Source of the DNA: Rhodovulum kholense
Lineage (GTDB): Bacteria; Pseudomonadota; Alphaproteobacteria; Rhodobacterales; Rhodobacteraceae
Length of the DNA: 64,000 bases
Direction of reading: 5' to 3'
Assembly: GCF_003053725.1 (NCBI RefSeq)
Contig: NZ_QAYC01000003.1
Location: forward strand, 248,001-312,000
This document shows positions 17,843 to 25,507 of the stretch, piece after piece (the stretch's first letter is position 1; each line of letters starts with the position of its first letter). Below the pieces are notes generated by a model. The model was not told the DNA's origin. It did no database searches and saw nothing but the letters and a program-made list of their open reading frames with translations. Position numbers and translations under genes: made by a program.

Positions 17843-19768
17843 CTACTCCGCGGCGTGGCGGGCGGCGGCCAGACCCGGCGCCAGCACCGGACGGACCTGT
17901 CCGACGCCCCCCGCAATGTCGAGCACCGCGGCATAGAAGGGGCGGCCGTCCGGGTCGTAGGGCGCGGTTTCGCCATGCAGTACCGCGATCACCGCGGTCC
18001 GTGGCAATTCCTCGCACAGCGCGTCGTGGAAATCTACCGCAGCGTTTGCGTCAAGCGCCGAGGTCGCCTCGTCCAGCAGCAGGATATCGGGGCGCGTCAG
18101 CAGGATGCGGGCCAGCACGAGGCGCTGTTTCTGCCCGCCCGACAGCACGGTGCGCCAGGTCTTGCCGTGATGCAGGTCGTGATGGAGCGAGGTGATGAAC
18201 TGCCCAAGCCCGGCCCGGTAGAGCACGCGCGCGACCACCAGATCGCCGTGCTTCTCGGGAGCTTCGGGGTAGCAGACCAGCGTCTTGAGGCTCATCCGTT
18301 CGGGCAGGTCGGGCTCTTGTCCCGCAAAGAACATCCGCGCGCCCCCGGCCAGCGAGACCCGGCCCTCGCCATAGGGCCAGAGCCCGGCCACGGCCTTGAG
18401 CAGGCTGCTTTTGCCGCAGCCATTGGCGCCGCGCAGATAGATCCGGTCGCCGCGCCCGAGCCGCAGGCGCGGCACGGTCAGGAAGGGTTCGGCATCGTGG
18501 CCGCGATGGCACAGCGCCAGATCCCGGATCTCGACCAGCGCGCCTCGGGCGTCGCGGCGCCGGTCGAAGCGGCTGATCCCGGTCTCGGCATAGAAGTCCT
18601 GGCGCGCGCGAACCCGCTCGACCGCGCGGGCCAGTTCGGTCAGCCGCCCGGCATTGGCGCGCAGCGTCGCGATTTCTGGCATCACGTTGATGAACCACGA
18701 AAGATCGCCGATCAGCCCGGCGGTCAGTTCGCTGCTGGCGGCGAAGGTCTTGAAGCTCATATGCCCGGCCATGAAGGCGGGCAGGGCGGGCAGATAGGCC
18801 AGAAGCCGGTGCGACAGGAAGTTGTAGAGATCGGTGAACAGCATCATCGCCGCGCCCAGACTGTTCTGCCGGCCCCAGGTCCGGTCGAGTGCTGCATAAA
18901 GCCGGGCATTGATCCGGCGCTGGGCCCGTTCCCCGCGCGAGGCGGCGATCTGCCCGACCCGGTGCAAAAGCCCGCCCAGCTCGCCCCGCCAGGCGCCGTC
19001 GCGGCGCTGGCGCTGCAGCTTCTGGCGTTCGAGGATGCGCCCGAGCCGCCAGGCGATCCAGGTGATCGCGGGCACGTAAAGCAGGATCAGCCCCGCGACC
19101 AGCAGGGCCGTGCCATGGGCGCCGGGCACCAGGTCGATGCGGGCGGCGAGGGCGGGGCCGACCTGGGCCTCGATCCAGGCATTGGCCGAGGCGCCCCAGC
19201 GGTCGAGCTGCGGCACCGGCTGGCTGCGTTCGAGGATTGCGGCCGAGACGAACCAGACCGAGGTGATCGCGCCCCACAGCCCCATGGTCAGCCCGATCAG
19301 CCCGCCGTAAAGCCCGATCGAGCATTCGTCGATCCGCTGGTCGATGGCATCGGGCAGGCGGGCGCCGCGCTCGGTTTCGCTGCGGTCGCTCATCAGATCG
19401 AGCGCGATGCGTTCGTCGGCCAGGATCGCCGCGTCGAAGCGGCCGACCAGCCAGGCGCGGGCACGGCGGTGAAGCGTCGTGGACAGGAAGTGGCGACAGG
19501 CGACGCCGCAAGCCCGCGCGGCGTAGATCCCGACCAGGGCCGCGGCGGCGGTCAGCAGGACCTCGGCCGGGTCGACGCCCGCCTCGGCGCGATGGAAATT
19601 GGCAAGCGCGGCGAGGAAATCGGCGCTGGAGGTCGCGACCCAGACGCTGGCCTTGCTCAGAAGCGTCGTCAGGCCGAAGACCACGATGGTCAGGACCCAG
19701 GCCTCTTTCCAGCGGGAGGAGACCCAGTAGGCTGTCACCAGCCCCCAAAACCCAGTCAGTTTACTCAC
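17843..19768 (-). CDS. ABC transporter, fused membrane and ATPase domains (SbmA/BacA-like, ABCD type)
   Basis: A 641-residue half-transporter: an N-terminal membrane domain with about six transmembrane segments of the SbmA/BacA and peroxisomal ABCD type, then an ATPase domain from about residue 425. The ATPase motifs are intact: Walker A RGANGCGKSS, signature LSGGQKQRLVLAR, Walker B ILLLDEATSALD. Relatives move peptides, very-long-chain fatty acids or cofactors; the substrate here is unknown. The start is uncertain: GTG 19768 gives VSKLTGFWGLVTAYW, a normal family start, while a TTG at 19840 with AAGGG upstream would add 24 residues. It lies 33 bp upstream of the GH3 gene on the same strand, so it may be co-transcribed with the glycosidases. 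Confidence 0.85.
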   Translation of the reverse strand: MSKLTGFWGLVTAYWVSSRWKEAWVLTIVVFGLTTLLSKASVWVATSSADFLAALANFHRAEAGVDPAEVLLTAAAALVGIYAARACGVACRHFLSTTLHRRARAWLVGRFDAAILADERIALDLMSDRSETERGARLPDAIDQRIDECSIGLYGGLIGLTMGLWGAITSVWFVSAAILERSQPVPQLDRWGASANAWIEAQVGPALAARIDLVPGAHGTALLVAGLILLYVPAITWIAWRLGRILERQKLQRQRRDGAWRGELGGLLHRVGQIAASRGERAQRRINARLYAALDRTWGRQNSLGAAMMLFTDLYNFLSHRLLAYLPALPAFMAGHMSFKTFAASSELTAGLIGDLSWFINVMPEIATLRANAGRLTELARAVERVRARQDFYAETGISRFDRRRDARGALVEIRDLALCHRGHDAEPFLTVPRLRLGRGDRIYLRGANGCGKSSLLKAVAGLWPYGEGRVSLAGGARMFFAGQEPDLPERMSLKTLVCYPEAPEKHGDLVVARVLYRAGLGQFITSLHHDLHHGKTWRTVLSGGQKQRLVLARILLTRPDILLLDEATSALDANAAVDFHDALCEELPRTAVIAVLHGETAPYDPDGRPFYAAVLDIAGGVGQVRPVLAPGLAAARHAAE

Positions 19769-19840
19769 AACCGCTCTCGCCTCGTTCGCGCGCACCTTCC
19801 CCGCGACGTGCCAGCCCCTTTCAGGCGGCCGCCCGGACAA

Positions 19841-20323
19841 GACGCCCTTGATTGTTTGTGTGACGCGAGGGGGGCCGGATGGCTCACCTTTCCGAATGCG
19901 CCGCGATAACTGTCGGCGAAAAGCCGCCGAAAGTCCAAAAAATTCTCTCTTCGAAACGTGGATAATTCCCTACCCGGGGGCAGGGTGGCCGTCGTCGCGC
20001 CCGGCCGGGGTCGCGTGGGCGCCGGGTCGGTCGGTCCCGGAGAATCTGAAATGACTTATTTGCAAGTGGTTAGATGTGGGTGATTTGAAATGGCCGGATG
20101 ATTCCAATTCGGTGAAGATGTTGCTTATTTATCGCGTTCCGGTTGTCAATGGCGATTGCCGCCGCAGTCGGGGGCTTGACGCCTTTTGCGGGCCCGGCTG
20201 GCGACCGGTCGGGCACAAAGACCCGCGGCGCGCGACCGCTGGCCAATCCTGCGCCGGTCCTGCGCCGGTCGGGAGGGACGTGGCGGGGCCGAGACGCGAC
20301 GGGCGCGTCCCGGGGCTCGGGCG
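19841..20323. other. 483-bp gap with a comparatively AT-rich core
   Basis: I see no convincing gene. The stretch 20045-20155 is much richer in A and T than anything nearby, and could hold the promoter for the ABC gene that starts leftwards. On the cytochrome side a small hairpin, GACGCG (20293-20298) with CGCGTC (20304-20309), lies just past the cytochrome stop codon but has no T-run. Confidence 0.5.
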
Positions 20324-22045
20324 TCAGATCGACTTGAGATATTCCAGCAGGGCGCGCTTGTCCGCGTCGCTCAGCGCCGTGCCGTAGTCATGGCCGCAGC
20401 GGCTGTTGCCGGAACTGATCTGGTCGCAGCCGGTGGTCTCGATCACATGATCGAAGGCGGTCTGCCCTGCGGCCATGCCGACCGCGTCGATGTCATAGGC
20501 GGGGCCGGGCGTGAAGGCGGCGGTGCGCTCGGCGGGCGGGGTCAGCAGATCGCGCAGCGTGGGGACCGAGCCGTTATGCAGATAGGGTGCGGCCGCCCAG
20601 ATCCCGTCCAGCACCCGGGATTCGTAGGCGCAGGCCGGGGCCGCCGTTTCAAGCGTGACGCCGTCCGGTCCGCTGGACGGGAAGGCGCCGCGCAGGTCGT
20701 CGAACCTGCCCATGAAGTCCGCGTCGTTGGCAAGATCGGCGCGGGCGGCCGAGGCGAGGTCGCTTGTCGGGCGAAAACCGGTGGCATGCTGGATGATCGC
20801 CCCGATCACCGACAGCCCGAGCAGGTCGAAGGCGGCGGCCTCGGCGCCGAGCGTCTTGCCCGACAGCGGCACCTTGGCGCCCTCCAGAACGCCGGTCTTG
20901 GCGGTGCGGGTCAGGATCTCGCATTCGCGTTCGTCGGTGCCCGCAGGCAGGATCGGCGTCGCCCAGGTCGAATGGAAGATCGACCGGAACGCGCCCTGTT
21001 TCTTGCCATGGCACTCGACGCAGCCGCCCTGGTCGGTCGCGCGGTCGAAGACGGTGCGGCCCTGCTCGGCCAGATCCTCGTCCAGCGCCCAGGGCCAGCG
21101 CGGCGCGCCGATCTTCCAGATCGCGTCCTCAAGCGATTTCAGCCCCTCCCAGTTCGCCGAATTGTCGGTGACATAGTCGCGGTCGAACAACAGCCCCGGT
21201 TTTGCCGTCGGGTGGAACTCGCCGAAGACGCCATAGACCTCGCCCAGATTGCGGGCGAGCCCCAGAAGGTCGTTGCCATTCTCGGCAAAGCCCGGCCATT
21301 GGGTCATGTCCTGACGCGCCGCGTTCCACAGGAACGGATAGCGCGTGGGCGCATCGGCGATCAGGATGTTCTCGGGGATCAGATAGGCGTCTTCGGGCGC
21401 CCCCAGATCGAGCCCGGTCAGCCGGTTGAAGATCATCGACACCGCATCGAGCCGGGCCGGACCCCAGGCCGGATCGGGCAGCGAGCCCGCGATGAGGGTG
21501 TGAAACCGCTTGCTCCAGATCTCGAGCTCGGCACGCAGGTCGGCGCGGTCGCCATCGCCGCCCGCCACCTTGTCGGCGAAGGCGTCGAAGGCCGCGTCAT
21601 CGGCCAGCACCGCCAGCACCGCGGCGTCGAGATCCGCGAGGAAGCTCTGGAAATCGACGATGGCCGGGCCGCCGTCGATCCGGTAGGCGGTGCCGCCGAC
21701 CTCGATCTGGCGGGTATGGCAGGCGGCGCAGGTCATGCCGATGGCGGTGCCGTCGGGGCTGTCATTGGTGGTGAAGCCGACCGGCAGGGTCGCGTCGTCG
21801 TCGCGGTCGGGCATCGGCAGATAGCCGTAGCGCGCCAGACTGTCCGCCAGGAACGGCGTCCCGTCGGGCCCGGTCAGCGCCTGCATCCAGGCCAACGGCA
21901 TGATCCGCGAGCCCTGATCCTGGGTGTAGAAGGCCGAGCGCAGCGCGCCGGTCCAGCTGTCGCCCTGATCGACATAGACGGTCTGGGCCCCGAGGGGGGC
22001 TGCGGCGGACAGAAGGAAAGCGGAAAAGACGGATCGAGCAAACAT
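20324..22045 (-). CDS. Secreted di-haem cytochrome c, peroxidase/RoxA-like
   Basis: A 573-residue exported protein. Residues 1-20 form a signal peptide ending LGA. Two c-type haem sites are visible: CAACH (residues 106-110) and CVECH (342-346). Other blocks (YLHNGSVPTLRDLLTPPAER near the C-terminus, and a LLEYLKSI ending) are shared by large di-haem cytochrome c peroxidase relatives, including rubber oxygenase RoxA. Length fits the RoxA-like group rather than the roughly 330-residue CcpA group. Start ATG 22045 has GGGAGG about 6 bp upstream. It sits alone between two SbmA/ABCD-type transporter genes on the same strand. Oxygenase, peroxidase or electron-transfer function cannot be told apart from sequence alone. 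Confidence 0.85.
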   Translation of the reverse strand: MFARSVFSAFLLSAAAPLGAQTVYVDQGDSWTGALRSAFYTQDQGSRIMPLAWMQALTGPDGTPFLADSLARYGYLPMPDRDDDATLPVGFTTNDSPDGTAIGMTCAACHTRQIEVGGTAYRIDGGPAIVDFQSFLADLDAAVLAVLADDAAFDAFADKVAGGDGDRADLRAELEIWSKRFHTLIAGSLPDPAWGPARLDAVSMIFNRLTGLDLGAPEDAYLIPENILIADAPTRYPFLWNAARQDMTQWPGFAENGNDLLGLARNLGEVYGVFGEFHPTAKPGLLFDRDYVTDNSANWEGLKSLEDAIWKIGAPRWPWALDEDLAEQGRTVFDRATDQGGCVECHGKKQGAFRSIFHSTWATPILPAGTDERECEILTRTAKTGVLEGAKVPLSGKTLGAEAAAFDLLGLSVIGAIIQHATGFRPTSDLASAARADLANDADFMGRFDDLRGAFPSSGPDGVTLETAAPACAYESRVLDGIWAAAPYLHNGSVPTLRDLLTPPAERTAAFTPGPAYDIDAVGMAAGQTAFDHVIETTGCDQISSGNSRCGHDYGTALSDADKRALLEYLKSI

Positions 22046-22149
22046 TTGGTCCTCCCAAGGTAGAATGCTTTCGATCCTCTCATTCCTTGCGTGTGGTTTC
22101 CACAAGTTTCCGCTACGTCAAGAATGGCGCCGTCGGGCCGGGCCTTGCG

Positions 22150-23934
22150 TCAGGGGGCGGCGGTCCCGGCCCCGGGCCGGGCGCTGCCCGGTTCGGCGAC
22201 GATCTGCACGACCCGGCCGAAGACCGGCAAGGGCGTGGCCCCGTCGCCGATGCCAAGCACCCCAAGCCGCGCCAGCCGCCCCTGCAACAGCGCCTCGATC
22301 CGGGTCAGGGCCTCGGGGTCGAGCTGGTCCAGCACGTCGTCCATCACCAGCCAGTCGGGACAGCGCAGCAAGGCCCGGGCGAAGACCAGACACTGCTTGT
22401 CGCTTTGGCCCAGAAGCTGGTCCCAGCGCCCCGACTCGCCCAGCGCGGCGGCCAGATGCCCAAGCCCCACCGCGTCGAGCGCCGCCACCATCTGATCATG
22501 GCCATAACGGTCGGCTGGTTTGGGGTAGCACAGCGCCAGATCGAGCCGCCCCGGCGGCACATAGGCCCGGGTCGGCAGGTACATCACCCGATCGGGCGGC
22601 GGCATCGCGATGCGCCCCTCGGCCCGGGTCCAGAGCCCGGCCAGCGTGTCGAACAGCAGCGTCTTGCCCGACCCCGAGCCGCCATGCAGCAGCACCCGCT
22701 CGCCCGGGGCGACGGTGACGTCAGGCGGATCGAGCCGAACCCCCACATGCGGGGTCACGACATGGAGCCCCGCAATCTCGATGCGGCCCGCGTCCTCGCG
22801 CCGGACGATCCGGGGGCCGTCCGCTTCGGCCGCAGCTTCGGCGCGGTCGACCGCCAGCACCGCGCGGTGAAAGCTCGTGACCCGGAAGAGCGTCGCGCGC
22901 CAGGTCGCGATCACGGTGAAATTGCTGACGAACCAGCGCAGCGACCCCTGCACCTGAGTGAAGGCGCCTGCCACCATCATCAGCTCGCCGATGCTCATGT
23001 CCGAGGTGAAATAGAAAGGCGCGGCCACCAGGATCGGGGCGACCAGCGTGAACCAGCCATAGCCCGCCGTCACCCAGGTCAGGTTGGCGGTGGCCAGGAT
23101 CACCGCCTCGACGATGCCGACGACGCCCGCGAAGCTGGTTTCGATCCGCGAGGTTTCGGCCCGCTCGCCGCGTTCGAGCGCGATCCGCCCGGCGGCCTCG
23201 CTGATCCGGACCAGATCGAAGCGCAAGACCGCCTCGCGGGCGGATTCCTCGGCCCGAAGCGCCACCAGCGGCCGGCCGACGCGCCAGCTGAGCCAGGAGG
23301 CCGCGACCGCGTAGAACAGCGCGCACCAGACCATGAAGCCCGGGATTTCATGGCTTTGGCCGCCGAAACTCAGGCTGAACCCCTCGGATTTCTGCCAAAG
23401 GACACCGATGAACGACCCCAGAAGCAGCGTCGCCTGAAACAGCCCGATCCCCAGCGCCGCGCTGAGATCGGCCAGCTGGTCGACATCGGCCTGCAACCGC
23501 TGATCGGGGTTCTCGCCGATCTTGCCCGCCCGCGACAGCCGCAGCGCGCGGCCCGGCGCCATCCAGTCGCGCACCAGCGCCCGGAAAAGCCCGCGCCTCA
23601 GCGTCAGTTTCATGGTCTGGTCCAGCCAGAGCTGGCTGACATTCAGCACCAGAAGGATGCCCGCCAGCACCGCGAAGACGCCAAGCTGGGTCACGAAGGC
23701 CGCCATGTCCTTGCGGGTGAGGGCGTCGTAGAAGGGCTCGTTCCAGGCGTTCAGCCGGATCTGCATATAGGCGGTCAGCCCGATCACGCAGACCAGCGCC
23801 GCCACCAGAAGCGCCGCCCGCCGCCCGAAGCCCGAACTGCGGAACAGACCCAGCGTGTCGCGGATCTGTGCCGACAGCCGCTCGGGCGGGGCCGCCGTCG
23901 CGGTCCGCTCAGCCAAGGTCCTGCGCCCGTCCAT
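22150..23934 (-). CDS. SbmA/YddA-like ABC transporter with unusual ATPase motifs
   Basis: A 594-residue protein: membrane domain of the SbmA/BacA type (QIRLNAWNEPFYDALTRKD near residue 58 matches the conserved N-D-W-x-F-Y-x-A-L region, then ENPDQRLQADVDQL) followed by an ATPase domain from about residue 390. Walker A GGSGSGKT is normal. The signature position reads LGQSDKQCLVFARAL instead of LSxGExQRxxFAR, and Walker B reads WLVMDDVLDQLD, with Asp where the catalytic Glu is expected. Hydrolysis may be weak or the domain regulatory. Start is uncertain: the ATG at 23934 has a poor ribosome site, and a strong one serves a 13-codon frame overlapping it. Substrate unknown. Confidence 0.82.
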   Translation of the reverse strand: MDGRRTLAERTATAAPPERLSAQIRDTLGLFRSSGFGRRAALLVAALVCVIGLTAYMQIRLNAWNEPFYDALTRKDMAAFVTQLGVFAVLAGILLVLNVSQLWLDQTMKLTLRRGLFRALVRDWMAPGRALRLSRAGKIGENPDQRLQADVDQLADLSAALGIGLFQATLLLGSFIGVLWQKSEGFSLSFGGQSHEIPGFMVWCALFYAVAASWLSWRVGRPLVALRAEESAREAVLRFDLVRISEAAGRIALERGERAETSRIETSFAGVVGIVEAVILATANLTWVTAGYGWFTLVAPILVAAPFYFTSDMSIGELMMVAGAFTQVQGSLRWFVSNFTVIATWRATLFRVTSFHRAVLAVDRAEAAAEADGPRIVRREDAGRIEIAGLHVVTPHVGVRLDPPDVTVAPGERVLLHGGSGSGKTLLFDTLAGLWTRAEGRIAMPPPDRVMYLPTRAYVPPGRLDLALCYPKPADRYGHDQMVAALDAVGLGHLAAALGESGRWDQLLGQSDKQCLVFARALLRCPDWLVMDDVLDQLDPEALTRIEALLQGRLARLGVLGIGDGATPLPVFGRVVQIVAEPGSARPGAGTAAP

Positions 23935-23950
23935 GGGGGGTCTTGCTCAC
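23909..23950 (-). CDS. Possible 13-residue leader peptide overlapping the ABC gene start
   Basis: A GTG at 23950 is preceded 7 bp upstream by AGAGGAG, the best ribosome site in this region, and opens a 13-codon frame (VSKTPHGRAQDLG) that ends at TGA 23909-23911 inside the ABC gene, in another frame. The ABC frame contains a TTG (codon 7) next to this stop, so termination could feed re-initiation there. It may equally be a chance frame, or the ribosome site may simply serve an unusual ABC start. Confidence 0.3.
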   Translation of the reverse strand: MSKTPHGRAQDLG

Positions 23951-24055
23951 CTGCGATCTCCTCTGGGTCGGGTCCGCGCGTGCCTTTTCCGATACGGGCG
24001 GCGGGCGGGGTTCGCAAGCGTCGGTCGCGTCCGGCGGGCGCCGGGCGCCGGGGGC

Positions 24056-25507
24056 TCAGCGCGCGAGCGTCAGCAGGGCGTCGAGGTCCAGATCGGCCTC
24101 GATCTCGTCGGCCAGACGGTCGAGCGCGGCCTCGACCCGGTCGGGGCCGGCCTCGGCGGCGGTCGCGCCCATCGCCGCGAGCCAGGCTGCGCGGAACCCG
24201 TCGGCGCCGAAAAGCCCGTGCACATGGCTGCCCCGGATGCGGCCATCGGCCGAGACCGCGCCTTCGGGCTGGCCGTCAAGCCGCAGCCAGGGCCGGTCGG
24301 TTCCCGGCCCCGAGACGCGCCCGGCATGGATTTCATAGCCGGTGACGCGGGCGCCGCTGATCGCATCGCGCGTGTCGACCGCAACGAGCCGCTTGTCGCC
24401 GGTCATCACCGTCTCGATGTCGAGAAGCCCGAGCCCCGGCGTCTCGCCCGGCGGTCCCTCGATGCCTTCGGGGTCGCGCACGACGCGGCCCAGCATCTGA
24501 TAGCCCGCGCAAAGCCCCAGCACATGCCCGCCCCGGCGCAGATGGGCGCGGATGTCGATGTCCCAGCCCTCGGCCCGAAGCGCCTCGAGCGCGGGCCGCG
24601 TGGTCTTCGACCCCAGCAGGATCACCGCATCCGCATCGCCCGGCACCGGCTGGCCGGATTTCAGCCAGCGCAGGTCCACGTCGGGCTCTGCCGCCAGCGG
24701 GTCGAGATCGTCGAAATTGGCGATCCGGGGCAGTTCGGGGACCGCGATCACCAGCCGGCCGGCCCGGCCGCCGCGCCGCCCGAGTCCCAGCGAATCTTCC
24801 TCGGGCAGGGCGCGCGCGGCCTCGGACCAGCGCAACAGCCCCAGCACCGGCCAGCCGGTCTCGGCGCGGATCTCGGCCGCGGCAGGGGCGAAGACGGCCG
24901 GATCGCCGCGGAATTTGGTCACGATGACGCCCGCGACCCGCGCCCGCTCGGCCTCGGTCCAGAGCCGGTGATGGCCGATGGCGGCCGCGGTCACGCCGCC
25001 GCGCGACTCGTCGCCCAGAAGGACGGCGGGCAGATCGGCGGCCTCGGCCAGCCCCATGTTCGAGATGTCCTGCGGGCGCAGATAACGTTCGGCCCCGCTG
25101 CCCGCGCCCTCGACCAGCACCAGATCATGGGCCTCGGACAACCGGTTCAGACTGGCCACGACCTCGGCCCGCAAGGTCGGTTTCAGCGCCTGATAGGCGC
25201 TGGCCGACTGCCGCCCCAGCACGCGGCCGCGCAGCACGACCTGACAGTCGATGTCTGTCTCGGGCTTCAGCAGGACCGGGTTCATGTCGACCGACAGGGC
25301 CACGCCCGCCGCGCGGGCCTGCAGCGCCTGTGCCCGGCCGATCTCGCCGCCATCGGCGGTCACGGCGGCGTTGTTCGACATGTTCTGCGCCTTGAAGGGC
25401 GCGACTTTCAGCCCGCGCCGGGCATAGGCGCGGGCCAGCCCCGCGACCAGCAGGCTTTTCCCCACGTCCGAGCCGGTGCCCAGAACCATGAGCCGCCGGG
25501 CGGTCAT
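24056..25507 (-). CDS. cobQ: Cobyric acid synthase CobQ, second copy
   Basis: Glutamine-dependent amidation of adenosyl-cobyrinic acid a,c-diamide at b, d, e and g to adenosylcobyric acid. The 483-residue product has the dethiobiotin-synthetase-like ATP-binding domain (GTGSDVGKSLLVAGLARAY near residue 10, APFKAQNMSNNAAV) and a C-terminal class I glutaminase-like domain with the nucleophile Cys in GLCAGYQMLG and His in SHVHGLFG. All expected catalytic residues are present and the length is typical. It starts at ATG 25507, overlapping the stop of an upstream cobQ by 4 bp, and both proteins end in nearly the same sequence, showing a tandem duplication. It is the downstream copy of the pair. Confidence 0.94.
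   Translation of the reverse strand: MTARRLMVLGTGSDVGKSLLVAGLARAYARRGLKVAPFKAQNMSNNAAVTADGGEIGRAQALQARAAGVALSVDMNPVLLKPETDIDCQVVLRGRVLGRQSASAYQALKPTLRAEVVASLNRLSEAHDLVLVEGAGSGAERYLRPQDISNMGLAEAADLPAVLLGDESRGGVTAAAIGHHRLWTEAERARVAGVIVTKFRGDPAVFAPAAAEIRAETGWPVLGLLRWSEAARALPEEDSLGLGRRGGRAGRLVIAVPELPRIANFDDLDPLAAEPDVDLRWLKSGQPVPGDADAVILLGSKTTRPALEALRAEGWDIDIRAHLRRGGHVLGLCAGYQMLGRVVRDPEGIEGPPGETPGLGLLDIETVMTGDKRLVAVDTRDAISGARVTGYEIHAGRVSGPGTDRPWLRLDGQPEGAVSADGRIRGSHVHGLFGADGFRAAWLAAMGATAAEAGPDRVEAALDRLADEIEADLDLDALLTLAR

Noticed and set aside
15515-19909. A 1464-codon plus-strand frame opposite GH3 and ABC genes
   Set aside because: Same antisense effect; no domain or ribosome site, while the opposite strand codes for well-defined proteins.
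17843-23934. The SbmA-like genes as a toxin or phage-defence module
   Set aside because: No toxin, nuclease or defence-associated gene is adjacent, and the motifs are those of ordinary ABCD-type transporters.
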